A stretch of 64,000 nt of DNA, taken from contig JBFLYK010000002.1 in the NCBI GenBank assembly GCA_040756995.1, positions 186,001-250,000 on the forward strand, written 5' to 3'. Below the pieces are notes generated by a model. It was not told where the DNA came from. It was given only the letters and a program-made list of their open reading frames with translations, and ran no database searches. Of this stretch, positions 24,360 through 32,519 are shown in pieces. Position 1 is the first letter of the stretch; the number at the start of each line of letters is the position of its first letter. This DNA is from BP-133 sp040756995 (GTDB lineage: Bacteria; Actinomycetota; Acidimicrobiia; IMCC26256; BP-133). A program made the position numbers and the translations under genes.

Positions 24360-25535
24360 GTGCCAGCGCTTCCGAGGGGAGACCAGTTGGACTTCGGATG
24401 TGATGGGTTCCGTGACGATTCGGGGCGGGGTGACCGGGTGCTGACCGCAGTCGGTGCCGGCCAGCCGGTGGTCGTCGTGAACGATGCTGGTGGTCCTACC
24501 CGCCACGCGGTACTGATGGTGGCGGCCGATCGCGCCACGCCGCAGAATGTGGCGTTCGTGGTCCGGCACACGAGCGGCGTTGTCTGCGTCGCGATGGACA
24601 GTTCGCGGCTCGAGCAACTGGAGCTACCGCCCATGGCGCCCGGTAAGGCGTCAGACCGGGATTTCACGGTTTCAATCGATGCCCGCGACGGGACCACAAC
24701 GGGCATTTCAGCGGCTGACCGCGCCAGGACGCTCCGCGTTCTGGCGGACCCGACGACAAGAGCCGTCGATTTCGTTCGCCCAGGCCACATCTTCCCGCTG
24801 CGTGTTCACGGCGCTGGGGTGTTCGGCCGCACCGGCCACGCAGAGGCGGCGCGCGATCTCGCCGCGCTCGCTGGCCTCCAGCCGGCTGGCGCGTTCGCCG
24901 ACCTCGTCGACGACCGTGGCGAGATGGCGCCCTCATCAGTTGTGGAGGCGTTCGCACGATCGTTCGAACTTCCCATTATCCGCATCTCCGAGGTTTTGGC
25001 GCAGCGAGCGGGCGTCGAATCGGTGGTCAAAGCGGTGAGCACTATCGCGGTGGGCTGTCCCCAGGACAGGGCGGTGCTCCGGACGTTCCACAGTGCGGTC
25101 GGAGGGTTTGAACCATTAGCACTGGTACGGGGCGAGGTGCGAGGTCGCCGAGGGGTGCTGGTCCGGATCCAGCGGGAATGCGTGGTCCACGACGTGATCG
25201 GACCGGCGCCGTGTCCTTGCGCCGCCGATCTCCGCTCTGCCCACGCCGCGGTGACAGGCAGCGAGGCCGGAGTGCTCGTTTATTTACGGGAACGTGGCGG
25301 CGAACTGCGTTGTGCTGACCAGCTTGCCGAACTGAGGGGGGAGCGCTCGGCAGAATTAGCACGCTACCGCTCGAGCCTCAACCTTGTCGCTGCTTCCGTA
25401 CTCCGGGATATCGGTGTCGGAACGGTGCGCCTACTCACCGACGATGCCACGGCCGCGGAGGAGTTGAGTCGTTACGCAGTCGCCGTGGACGGAATCGTCG
25501 CATTGCCTCGGAGCAGTGTTGTATCGCTCGCCTGA
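24360..25535 (+). CDS. RibBA paralogue lacking catalytic residues (probable pseudoenzyme)
   Basis: 391 residues collinear with bifunctional riboflavin enzymes. The dihydroxybutanone-phosphate synthase half keeps FTVSIDARDGTTTGISAADR, DFVRPGHIFPLRV and GHAEAARDLAALAGLQPAG. Its acidic catalytic loop, normally DDEDRENEGDL, reads NDAGGPTRHAVL (41-52). In the cyclohydrolase half the zinc cysteines survive (Cys274, Cys285, Cys287), but VHSECLTGD has become IQRECVVHD and HEGRGIGL has become RERGGELRC. Riboflavin synthesis by this protein is therefore unlikely; a binding, regulatory or new catalytic role is possible. A TTG at 24387 with GGGGAG upstream is an alternative start. The operator at 24284 lies just upstream. 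Confidence 0.82.
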   Translation: MPALPRGDQLDFGCDGFRDDSGRGDRVLTAVGAGQPVVVVNDAGGPTRHAVLMVAADRATPQNVAFVVRHTSGVVCVAMDSSRLEQLELPPMAPGKASDRDFTVSIDARDGTTTGISAADRARTLRVLADPTTRAVDFVRPGHIFPLRVHGAGVFGRTGHAEAARDLAALAGLQPAGAFADLVDDRGEMAPSSVVEAFARSFELPIIRISEVLAQRAGVESVVKAVSTIAVGCPQDRAVLRTFHSAVGGFEPLALVRGEVRGRRGVLVRIQRECVVHDVIGPAPCPCAADLRSAHAAVTGSEAGVLVYLRERGGELRCADQLAELRGERSAELARYRSSLNLVAASVLRDIGVGTVRLLTDDATAAEELSRYAVAVDGIVALPRSSVVSLA

Positions 25536-25842
25536 GATCGCCGGTAACCCTCCTCCTCATAGCGCAGGTCACCGAGTAGCGCGAAATGCTCGTGAGGAAA
25601 GGGATCGCCGACTTCTACGAGCGCCGTACTCCGGACTTGAAGGATCGGCGATTCCGCGACCGGCAGCGGCGCTACATCCACCGGCTCAAGCTCTATCGAC
25701 TCTCCGCGCTTGCAGATCACGGAGCAAAACGACCGCTGGGGAAGTTCCGACTCGGCTTTTCGGCAGCGATGTCAACGGCTATCTAGGGCTGGGCGCTGGC
25801 GGCTAGCCCGGCGCCCCGGAGGACGCGAAGGAGACTACGCCC
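25536..25842. other. Intergenic region with an uncertain small basic frame
   Basis: A plus-strand frame at 25586-25786 encodes 66 residues (IADFYERRTPDLKDRRFRDR...) with GC-rich third positions in its first half but no ribosome site or known domain. It may be a real small gene or a relic. Nothing else is seen in these 307 bases. Confidence 0.25.
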
Positions 25843-27498
25843 ATGCGGAGCACCATGCAGCGTGTGCAGCTCACCACCGGCCTGATCTTCGACCACGGCC
25901 GGACCGTGCACGGCGAAAGCCAGGTGGTGGCCTACGACGGCGTCGGCTACCGGCGGTCGACCTTCGCTGGCGTGGCCGAACGCGCCGAGCGGCTGGCCGG
26001 TGCCTTGCACGCGCTCGGCGTGTCGTCCGGCGACCGGGTGGCCACGCTGTGCTGGAACCACGAGGAGCACCTCGAGGCGTACTTCGCCGTGCCGGGCATG
26101 GGGGCCGTGCTTCACACGCTCAACCTGCGGCTGTTCCCCGAGCAGCTGGCCTGGATCATTAACCACGCCGAGGACCGGGTGCTCCTCGTCGACGGCTCCC
26201 TGGCATCGCTGCTCTCCCCGGTGTTCCATGAACTCGGCTCGGTCGAGCATGTTGTGGTCATCGGCGACGATCCCGGGCTGGGACTGGGCCCCACGATCCC
26301 CTACGAAGAGCTGTTGGCGTCGGCTCGGCCAGGATTCGATTGGCCGGAGCTCGACGAGGACGACGCCGCCTCTATGTGCTACACGAGCGGTACGACGGGT
26401 GATCCCAAAGGGGTCGTCTACAGCCACCGGTCGACCTTCGTGCACTCGCTCGCCCAGTGCTCGGGCAACACCTTCGCACTTAACGAGCGCGACCGCGTCA
26501 TCCTCATCGTACCCATGTTCCATGCCAACGCCTGGGGCCTGCCGTATTCCGGCTGGATGGCCGGGTGCGACTTCCTCCTGCCCGGGCCTCACCTGCAAGC
26601 CAGCCACCTGGCCAGGTTGATCGGCGAGGAACGCGCCACCGTTGCTGAAGGCGTCCCGACGATCTGGAACGACCTGTTGACCTATGCCGACCAGCACGAG
26701 GTCGACCTGTCCTCGCTGCGGATGATCGTGTGCGGGGGATCGGCCGTCCCCCGGAGCCTGATCGCCCGCTACCGGGACCGGTTCGGAATTCCGCTCGTGC
26801 AGGGCTGGGGGATGACCGAGACGAGCCCATTGGCCGCGCTGTCCTTTCCCCCCGCCGCCGCCACGGGCGAGGAGGAGCTCGACTACCGGGCCAAGGCCGG
26901 CCGGATCATCGCCGGCGTGCAAGCGCGCATCGTCGACGAGGACGGCCGTGAGCTTCCCTGGGGCGGGGCGTCGGTGGGCGAACTGGAGGTCCGCGGCCCC
27001 TGGGTGACGGGTTCTTACTTCCGGGCACCGTCACCGGAACGGTTCCGCAACGGGTGGCTGCGGACGGGCGACGCCGGGATGATCGACCGCCGCGGCTTCA
27101 TCCAGCTCACCGACCGGCTGAAGGACGTGATCAAGTCGGGCGGCGAGTGGATCTCGTCCGTCGATCTCGAGAACCGGCTGATGGCCCATCCCGACGTCCT
27201 CGAGGCAGCGGTGATCGGCGTACCGGACCCGCGGTGGGACGAGCGGCCGCTGGCCTGTGTGGTGCCCCGTCCAGGCGCGGCGGTCGACCCCGGATCGCTG
27301 CGGTCGTTCCTCGCCGGACAGGTCGCCCGCTGGTGGCTCCCCGAACGGTGGGCGTTCCTCGAGCGGGTACCTAAGACGAGCGTCGGTAAGTTCGACAAGC
27401 GGACGCTGCGGGCGCTCTACGGCGACGGCCAGATGAAGGTCGAGCAGGTTGGAGACGTTCGCGCGGCCCGCACCGAAGAGGCCGAGCGTCGTGACTGA
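25843..27498 (+). CDS. Acyl-CoA ligase (AMP-binding, fatty-acid type)
   Basis: 551 residues of the adenylate-forming ANL family. The P-loop is SMCYTSGTTGDPKGVVYSHR at about 182, followed by A4/A5 QGWGMTETSPLA, A7 GWLRTGDAGMID and A10 KTSVGKFDKRTLR near the C-terminus, with the catalytic Lys in the last. It should activate a carboxylic acid to its CoA thioester with ATP, via an acyl-adenylate. The sequence resembles medium/long-chain ligases (FHANAWGLPY is typical of that group). GGAG lies 10-14 bases before the ATG. It would feed substrate to acyl-CoA dehydrogenases such as the one at 6678. Confidence 0.92.
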   Translation: MRSTMQRVQLTTGLIFDHGRTVHGESQVVAYDGVGYRRSTFAGVAERAERLAGALHALGVSSGDRVATLCWNHEEHLEAYFAVPGMGAVLHTLNLRLFPEQLAWIINHAEDRVLLVDGSLASLLSPVFHELGSVEHVVVIGDDPGLGLGPTIPYEELLASARPGFDWPELDEDDAASMCYTSGTTGDPKGVVYSHRSTFVHSLAQCSGNTFALNERDRVILIVPMFHANAWGLPYSGWMAGCDFLLPGPHLQASHLARLIGEERATVAEGVPTIWNDLLTYADQHEVDLSSLRMIVCGGSAVPRSLIARYRDRFGIPLVQGWGMTETSPLAALSFPPAAATGEEELDYRAKAGRIIAGVQARIVDEDGRELPWGGASVGELEVRGPWVTGSYFRAPSPERFRNGWLRTGDAGMIDRRGFIQLTDRLKDVIKSGGEWISSVDLENRLMAHPDVLEAAVIGVPDPRWDERPLACVVPRPGAAVDPGSLRSFLAGQVARWWLPERWAFLERVPKTSVGKFDKRTLRALYGDGQMKVEQVGDVRAARTEEAERRD

Positions 27499-27699
27499 CT
27501 GGTGACCTGGCCGGGCTAATGGGCTGAACAACCACGGGGTGGTCATCCATGGCGGACCGCGGCGCTTTCACGTGGCCGGCTTCGGAACTCCTCGCGAGGA
27601 GCTTGTCCATCCGTTTCCATACTCCTACGAGATCGAGCCGCGGTTTACCGATTTCGTCGCCAAGAGCCACGCGAGCGACGGAGCCAAGGCAGCCATGCG

Positions 27700-27810
27700 C
27701 TATCAGCGTTCTCTCCCGGGAGCAGCCCGACCTCGGCCGCCACGATCTCGCCCACCTTCAAGCCATCCACCGGCACCTCTTCGACCAGAACGACGGACTG
27801 GGCACGAAGC
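27700..27810 (+). pseudogene. Remnant of a Fic-domain protein
   Basis: The frame reads REQPDLGRHDLAHLQAIHRH then LFDQND, matching the helix before the Fic active site (F-D-L-x-H-L-x-A-I-H-x-x-L-F). The catalytic HPFxxGNGR block is absent and the frame soon ends. It is only about 35 codons, so this is a gene fragment, perhaps from a lost Fic/Doc toxin module. Confidence 0.45.
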
Positions 27811-27857
27811 TCTCGGGATCCAGGCCGGCCGTCTGCCCGAGCGTCATGAGCTAGGCG

Positions 27858-28730
27858 GTGACTTGCTGCCGAGGTCCGCAGCGTCAACATGAGCAAGGGC
27901 CGACACCCTCTTCACGCTCGCCGAGTGGATTGAAGCCCAAGGACGGCGTCTCTTCGACGACCTCGCCCATCGTGGTCGTCAAACCCGATCCCGACAAGGG
28001 CCTCGTCTTCGAGAGCGAAACACCGGCCGGCCGCCCGGGGGCGGTCACCTCCTCGAATCCCGGCGGCGTCCCGGAGCCGTGCTCGCCGGTCGAAGCCAAG
28101 CCGCTCGGCACGTGCGCCAACCCCCACGGCATCCAGATCCGTGCCGACCTCGGCCGGATGGTGACGGGTGACTATGCCGAACCGCGGGAGCTCACGACCG
28201 ACCCCGTCAAGCCGTACGAGCCCGCCACCTTCCGGCCGACGGTCCGGGTCTGGGACGTCACCACTCCGGGGGCGCCCCGGTTGGTCTCGGTGGCTCGCAT
28301 GCCGAAGGGTCCGCAGGCGACGATGCTCGGTCACGGCAACATCGCCATCATGGAGGCGGCCAAGACGCACGCCCCGGCCAAGGGCATGTTCGCCGGGGCG
28401 TCCTGCGGCGGCGGCCTGTTCTTCACCCCGGACGTCACCGTGCTGGCCGGCGACTCGTCGGCGGCGTGGAAGCAGGTCTTCGTCGACGACATGGCCCTCC
28501 TCCGGGCTTCCGGCGTGGACGGCAATCACCGCCTGTACATGGTCGACGTCGACCCCGCCACCGGCGCGCTGGCCTACGACCAGTCGTTCCGGGACGAGAA
28601 GGACGGCGCGCTCGGCGTGGACTTCAACCGGCGCCACTGGCCCAGGAATCCCGACGCCGGCTTCTACAAGCCCCACGCCATGGTGTGGGTCTGCCCGCCG
28701 GGGGTCTGCCGGTCAGGCCCGCGGCGCTGA
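27858..28730 (+). pseudogene. Selenium-binding-protein (SBP56)-like fragment
   Basis: From about 27936 the frame matches part of the SBP56/methanethiol-oxidase beta-propeller family: TCANPHGIQIRADLGRMVTG, TVRVWDVTTPGAPRLVSVA, and NHRLYMVDVDPATGALAYDQ. Family members run to about 450 residues; here only about 265 remain, the N-terminal half has no start of its own, and the C-terminus overlaps the stop of the convergent Rieske gene by 18 bp. It is probably a truncated copy, though a short functional protein cannot be excluded. Confidence 0.5.
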
Positions 28731-29576
28731 AGCGCGTACCTCGATGCGGCCGGCGGTGGTCCGGACCTCGTAGGCCGCTTCCGGGACGCTGGCCGGGCCG
28801 TGCACCACAGTGCCGTCCTCCAGGGAGAACACGCTGCCGTGCCACGGGCACTCCACGCACAGGGTGCTGTCGTCGATCTTCCCTTCGTGGAGCGGTCCGC
28901 CGGCGTGGGTACAGCGGCTGCCGATGGCGTGGATCCGCCCGCCTGACCGGTACAGCAGGATGGTGGCGCCGCCGGCTTCCTTCATCACCGCCGCGCCCGG
29001 GTGCAGTTCCGACTCGTCGGCCACCGCCGTCCATTCGTCGAGTTCGGGCTGGAAGAAGGCGTTGTTGACGCCGACGCCCCGTCCGTAGCTCAGGAATCCC
29101 CCGAGGTAGCCGCCCGCCGCCAGCGTGGCCATGCCCAGCAGACCCTGGACCCGGCCCCGGTAGCGGCGGCCGCGGAGGCGGTTGAGCAGGGAGGCGGCGA
29201 ACAGGCAGGTGCCGGTGACGTTGGCCGCGGCGTGGACGACGCCGACCCGCTGCTCCGTCCCCTGCGTGTCGGACCAGTCGGCCAGGCCGGCGACGGCGGT
29301 GGGAAGCGTGCCGGCGAGGCCGAGGGCGACCAGGGCGTTGACCGCGCCGCGGGCGCGCCGACCGGCCAGCAGGTCGAGGACGGTGGCCGAGGTGAACAGT
29401 CCGATCGGGATGTCGGTGAGGACCGGGTGCAGCGGATGGCCCAGCCCCGTTCCGCTGAGCACGTCCTTGACCGGCCCTGGGGCGATCAGCTCCTTGGCCT
29501 TGCGGGCCAGCGGCGACGCCACCTGATCGAGCGCCTGCAGCTCTCCGAGCCGCCGGGCTTGTTCGTGCAGATCCAT
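28713..29576 (-). CDS. Membrane DUF2231 protein fused to a Rieske [2Fe-2S] domain
   Basis: 287 residues. The N-terminal part is a four-helix DUF2231 membrane domain (GHPLHPVLTDIPIGLFTSAT, VGVVHAAANVTGTCLFAASL). The C-terminal part is a Rieske domain with RCTHAGGPLHEG and CPWHGSVFSLEDG, giving the two Cys and two His cluster ligands. The protein thus presents a 2Fe-2S centre on a membrane base and probably passes electrons to or from quinone-linked chains. It lies just downstream of the RibA-RibD gene on the same strand (37 bp), possibly co-transcribed. Confidence 0.9.
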   Translation of the reverse strand: MDLHEQARRLGELQALDQVASPLARKAKELIAPGPVKDVLSGTGLGHPLHPVLTDIPIGLFTSATVLDLLAGRRARGAVNALVALGLAGTLPTAVAGLADWSDTQGTEQRVGVVHAAANVTGTCLFAASLLNRLRGRRYRGRVQGLLGMATLAAGGYLGGFLSYGRGVGVNNAFFQPELDEWTAVADESELHPGAAVMKEAGGATILLYRSGGRIHAIGSRCTHAGGPLHEGKIDDSTLCVECPWHGSVFSLEDGTVVHGPASVPEAAYEVRTTAGRIEVRASAPRA

Positions 29577-29613
29577 GTTGCCCCCCGGTTTCGTCGCTGT
29601 GGTACCTCCAACG

Positions 29614-31026
29614 CTAGGGAACGGCGCCGGCGGCGTCGGCCGTGTCGGCCAGCGGGATTGCGTCCTCGATGGCGAGGTCGGCCGCCGCCGCGGCGGCCGG
29701 CTCGGCGCCGCGGCCGAGGACGTCCCAGGCGATGAGGAGGTCCTCGTCGGTGGCGTGCACCGTCCGGTTCCCGAGGGTGACCCCGTCCGCCACCCGGTCG
29801 ATCTCGAGGTCTCCGACGGCCTCCGTCCCCCGGCCGATGATCGTCCCCGAGACGGAGACGATCACCCGGTCGACGAAGGCGCCCCGCAGCAGCGACGTGA
29901 TCACCTTCGCCCCTCCCTCCACCAGGAGGCAGCGGACACCGAGTTCCCGCAACAGCGCCAGGGCGTCACGGAGGTCGACGCCACCCGGTCCCTGCCGCAC
30001 GACTTCGACCATCACCTCCCGGGCCTGCAGCGTGGCCCGCCCGTCGGCGGGGGAGCGGGGAGTCGTGAGCACCAGGGTGGGCGCCTCGTCCTCCAGGATG
30101 AGGGCCGAGGACGGGATCCGCAGCGTGGAGTCGAGCACGACCCGCAGCGGTGAGACCCCGGGAACCATCCGCACGGTCAGGCGGGGGTCGTCCTGGACGA
30201 CGGTCCCCACGCCGACGAGGACCGCGTCCGCCGCCGCCCGGAGGGCGTGGGAGATCCGCCGCTCGGCTTCACCGCTGATCCACTTGGAGTCGCCCGTCCG
30301 GGTGGCGATCCGGCCGTCGAGCGTCTGGGCGTACTTCAGCACGACGAAGGGCCGGCCGGGCGGAGGGTCGACGGGGCCGAGGAGCCGGCTGACGTCGGGC
30401 GGTGTCGGGCCGAGGACGGCGAGCGCCTCGCCGGCTGGAGCGATGTGCCTCATGCGCCGGCTCTTCGTCCGGAGGTAGTCGATGTTCTTCACGTTCGGCG
30501 CCGTCGGCAGGGGATGCACCGCCGTGACGAGGATCCCGGCCGCCTGCAGGCCCTCGACCTTGGCCGGATTGTTGGTCAGGAGGTGCACCGACCGCACGCC
30601 GAGGGCGGTGAGCACGGCGGCGGCCTCGGCGTAGCTGCGGGCGTCGACGGGGAGGCCGAGGCGCAGGTTGGCGTCGACGGTGTCGGCGCCGCGTTCCTGT
30701 TCGAGGTACGCCCGGAGTTTGTTGACGAGCCCGATACCGCGGCCTTCATGGCCGGTGGCGTAGACGACGACGCCGCGCCGTTCGGCGGCGATCGCCCGCA
30801 ATGCCAGGCGCAGCTGCAGCCCGCAGTCGCAGCGCAGCGACCTCAGGGCGTCGCCGGTGAGGCACTCGGAGTGGAGCCGGGCGAGGACCGGTTCGCCGTC
30901 GGCGATGTCACCTTGGGTGAGCGCCAGGTAGACGAAGCCGGATTCGCATTCGAAGGCCCGGGCCTGGAACACCCCGAACTCCGTGGGCAGCGATACGGAC
31001 GCGACCTCGCGGGCCGGTGTCTCCAT
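29614..31026 (-). CDS. GTP cyclohydrolase II fused to RibD-type reductase
   Basis: 470 residues. The cyclohydrolase part (1-220) has LHSECLTGDALRSLRCDCG with zinc ligands Cys55, Cys66 and Cys68, TGHEGRGIGLVNKLRAY with Tyr107 (equivalent to E. coli RibA Tyr105), and LLTNNPAKVEGL. From about 226 a RibD C-terminal reductase follows (VVLKYAQTLDGRIATRTGDS, GVRCLLVEGGAKVITSLLRG). The RibD deaminase domain is absent. The product would be a ribosyl- or ribitylamino-pyrimidinone phosphate, an intermediate of flavin-, deazaflavin- or pterin-like compounds. It is divergent from the alcohol dehydrogenase, pterin-synthase-like and glycosyltransferase genes, which suggests a dedicated pathway, not plain riboflavin supply. 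Confidence 0.9.
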   Translation of the reverse strand: METPAREVASVSLPTEFGVFQARAFECESGFVYLALTQGDIADGEPVLARLHSECLTGDALRSLRCDCGLQLRLALRAIAAERRGVVVYATGHEGRGIGLVNKLRAYLEQERGADTVDANLRLGLPVDARSYAEAAAVLTALGVRSVHLLTNNPAKVEGLQAAGILVTAVHPLPTAPNVKNIDYLRTKSRRMRHIAPAGEALAVLGPTPPDVSRLLGPVDPPPGRPFVVLKYAQTLDGRIATRTGDSKWISGEAERRISHALRAAADAVLVGVGTVVQDDPRLTVRMVPGVSPLRVVLDSTLRIPSSALILEDEAPTLVLTTPRSPADGRATLQAREVMVEVVRQGPGGVDLRDALALLRELGVRCLLVEGGAKVITSLLRGAFVDRVIVSVSGTIIGRGTEAVGDLEIDRVADGVTLGNRTVHATDEDLLIAWDVLGRGAEPAAAAAADLAIEDAIPLADTADAAGAVP

Positions 31027-31083
31027 CCCCTATCCCTCCCTTGCGCCGCGGGCGGGCGTCGGGCCTCTATGCTTCCCCGCCGC

Positions 31084-31125
31084 CGCCGGTTTCAACCGGC
31101 GTGACAACCGCCCCCCTCGGGCGGT
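31084..31125 (+). promoter_or_regulatory. Two adjacent hairpins in the divergent intergenic region
   Basis: CGCCGGT-TTCA-ACCGGCG (31084-31101) and ACCGCCC-CCCTC-GGGCGGT (31107-31125) are perfect 7-bp inverted repeats, lying 20 bases before the alcohol dehydrogenase start and 58 bases before RibA-RibD. They could be leader hairpins, an attenuator or operators. They do not match the FMN riboswitch. Confidence 0.45.
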
Positions 31126-31144
31126 GGATGGAGGTTCACGGTAC

Positions 31145-32131
31145 GTGAAGGCGCGGGCCCTCGTGTTCGTGGCGCCGGGCCGGGTCGAGATCCGGGACGT
31201 CGACGCCGGCGAGCCGGGGGACGGCGACGTGGTGGTCCGCACGGCGTACTCCGGGATCAGCGCCGGGACGGAGTTGCTCGCCTACCGGGGCGAGCTCGAT
31301 ACCGGGCTGGTGCTCGACGAGACGATCGCCTCGCTGGGCGGAACGTTCGCCTACCCGTTCGCCTACGGCTACAGCTGCGCCGGCGTCGTCGAGGCCGGGG
31401 CGCTGCCGGCGGGGACGCCGGTGTTCGCCTTCCATCCCCACCAGGACCGGTTCGTGACCTCCGGGGCCGACGTCGTCCTCCTGGGCGAGGTCGGGCTGCG
31501 GGAGGGGACGCTGTTCCCGCTGGTCGAGACGGCGCTGCAGGTATCGCTGGACGCCGGGCCCGTCCTCGACGACGTCGTCGTCGTGACCGGACTGGGAGTG
31601 GTGGGGCTGCTGACCGCGCTGGTGCTGGGCCGGGCCGGCGCCCGGGTGGTCGGCGTCGAACCCCGGGCCTGGCGCCGGGAGGTGGCGGCCGCCGTCGGTG
31701 TCGAGGTCTGCCCGCCCCACGAGGTCGCCGACCGTGTGGCCGCGGCGACGGACGGGCGGGGCGTGCCGCTGGCGGTGGAGGCCAGCGGCAATCCGGAGGC
31801 TCTGGCCGGCGTCCTGCCCTGGCTGGCTCACGAAGGCACCGCCCTGGTCGCCTCGTGGTACGGGTCCAAGCCGGTCACGCTGCCGCTGGGGGCGGAGTTC
31901 CACCGGCGGCGGCTCGTGATCCGCTCGACGCAGGTCTCGACCATCCCCGCCCACCTCTCCGGACGGTGGACCGTGGCCCGCCGGCGGGAGGCGGCCGTGC
32001 GCCTCCTCAGCGAGCTTCCGATCGGGACGCTGGCCACGCACGAGTTCCCCGTCTCCGAGGCGGCGTCGGCCTACGCCGCCATCGATCGGGCCGAGGAGGG
32101 GTTGCTCCACGCCGCCCTGTGGTATGGGTGA
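31145..32131 (+). CDS. Zinc-type alcohol dehydrogenase-like protein (MDR superfamily)
   Basis: 328 residues: MKARALVFVAPGRVEIRDVD opens a GroES-like domain, and the Rossmann part has VVTGLGVVGLLTALVLGRAG. The usual catalytic-zinc Cys (A-x-C-x-S-D) is replaced (AYSGISAGTELL), and no structural four-Cys loop is present, as in the zinc-free or BchC-like branch. It probably oxidises or reduces a hydroxyl/keto group of a bulky substrate with NAD(P). GTG start; a longer frame exists upstream, but homology begins here. It overlaps the pterin-synthase-like gene by 8 bp. Confidence 0.85.
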   Translation: MKARALVFVAPGRVEIRDVDAGEPGDGDVVVRTAYSGISAGTELLAYRGELDTGLVLDETIASLGGTFAYPFAYGYSCAGVVEAGALPAGTPVFAFHPHQDRFVTSGADVVLLGEVGLREGTLFPLVETALQVSLDAGPVLDDVVVVTGLGVVGLLTALVLGRAGARVVGVEPRAWRREVAAAVGVEVCPPHEVADRVAAATDGRGVPLAVEASGNPEALAGVLPWLAHEGTALVASWYGSKPVTLPLGAEFHRRRLVIRSTQVSTIPAHLSGRWTVARRREAAVRLLSELPIGTLATHEFPVSEAASAYAAIDRAEEGLLHAALWYG

Positions 32132-32519
32132 CGCCGTGTACGAAGTCGGCACCGCCGCCACCGTCCAGGCCTTCCACGTCATGCCCGGGATGGAAGGGCC
32201 GGAAGGGACGCTCCACTCCCACGACTACCGCATCGAGCTCGTGGTCACCCGGGCGGAACTGCACGGCGACGGCTGGGTCTGCGATCTCGACGTTCTCGAC
32301 GCCGCACTCGGCGACATCGTCAAACGCCTGGACGGCGCCGACCTCGAGACCATTCGCCCGCCGTCGGCCGAGGCGGTCACCGTGGAGGTGTTCGCCCGCT
32401 GGCTGCACGACACGCTGGCTACTTCGGTGGCCGAGGCCGGCGGCGAGACCCTGGCCGTGCGGGTGTGGGAGTCGGCGGTCGCCTTCGGCGGCTACGCCGC
32501 GCCGGTGAGGTCGGCGTAG
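32124..32519 (+). CDS. 6-pyruvoyl-tetrahydropterin synthase/QueD-like protein
   Basis: 131 residues. The family's zinc triad is present as His18 (QAFHVM), His31 and His33 (GTLHSHDYRIEL), and the C-terminal VWESAVAFGGY supplies the conserved Glu. The catalytic Cys normally a few residues before the HGH pair is missing (PEGTLHSH). This suggests a reaction different from standard PTPS or QueD, perhaps an aldolase-type side-chain cleavage. The start overlaps the end of the dehydrogenase gene (ATGGGTGA), so the two are coupled. Its 3-prime end overlaps the convergent glycosyltransferase by 28 bp. Confidence 0.87.
   Translation: MGDAVYEVGTAATVQAFHVMPGMEGPEGTLHSHDYRIELVVTRAELHGDGWVCDLDVLDAALGDIVKRLDGADLETIRPPSAEAVTVEVFARWLHDTLATSVAEAGGETLAVRVWESAVAFGGYAAPVRSA

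Noticed and set aside
31027..31144. Possible FMN riboswitch before the RibA-RibD or dehydrogenase gene
   Set aside because: None of the conserved FMN-aptamer segments is present; only two simple hairpins are seen.
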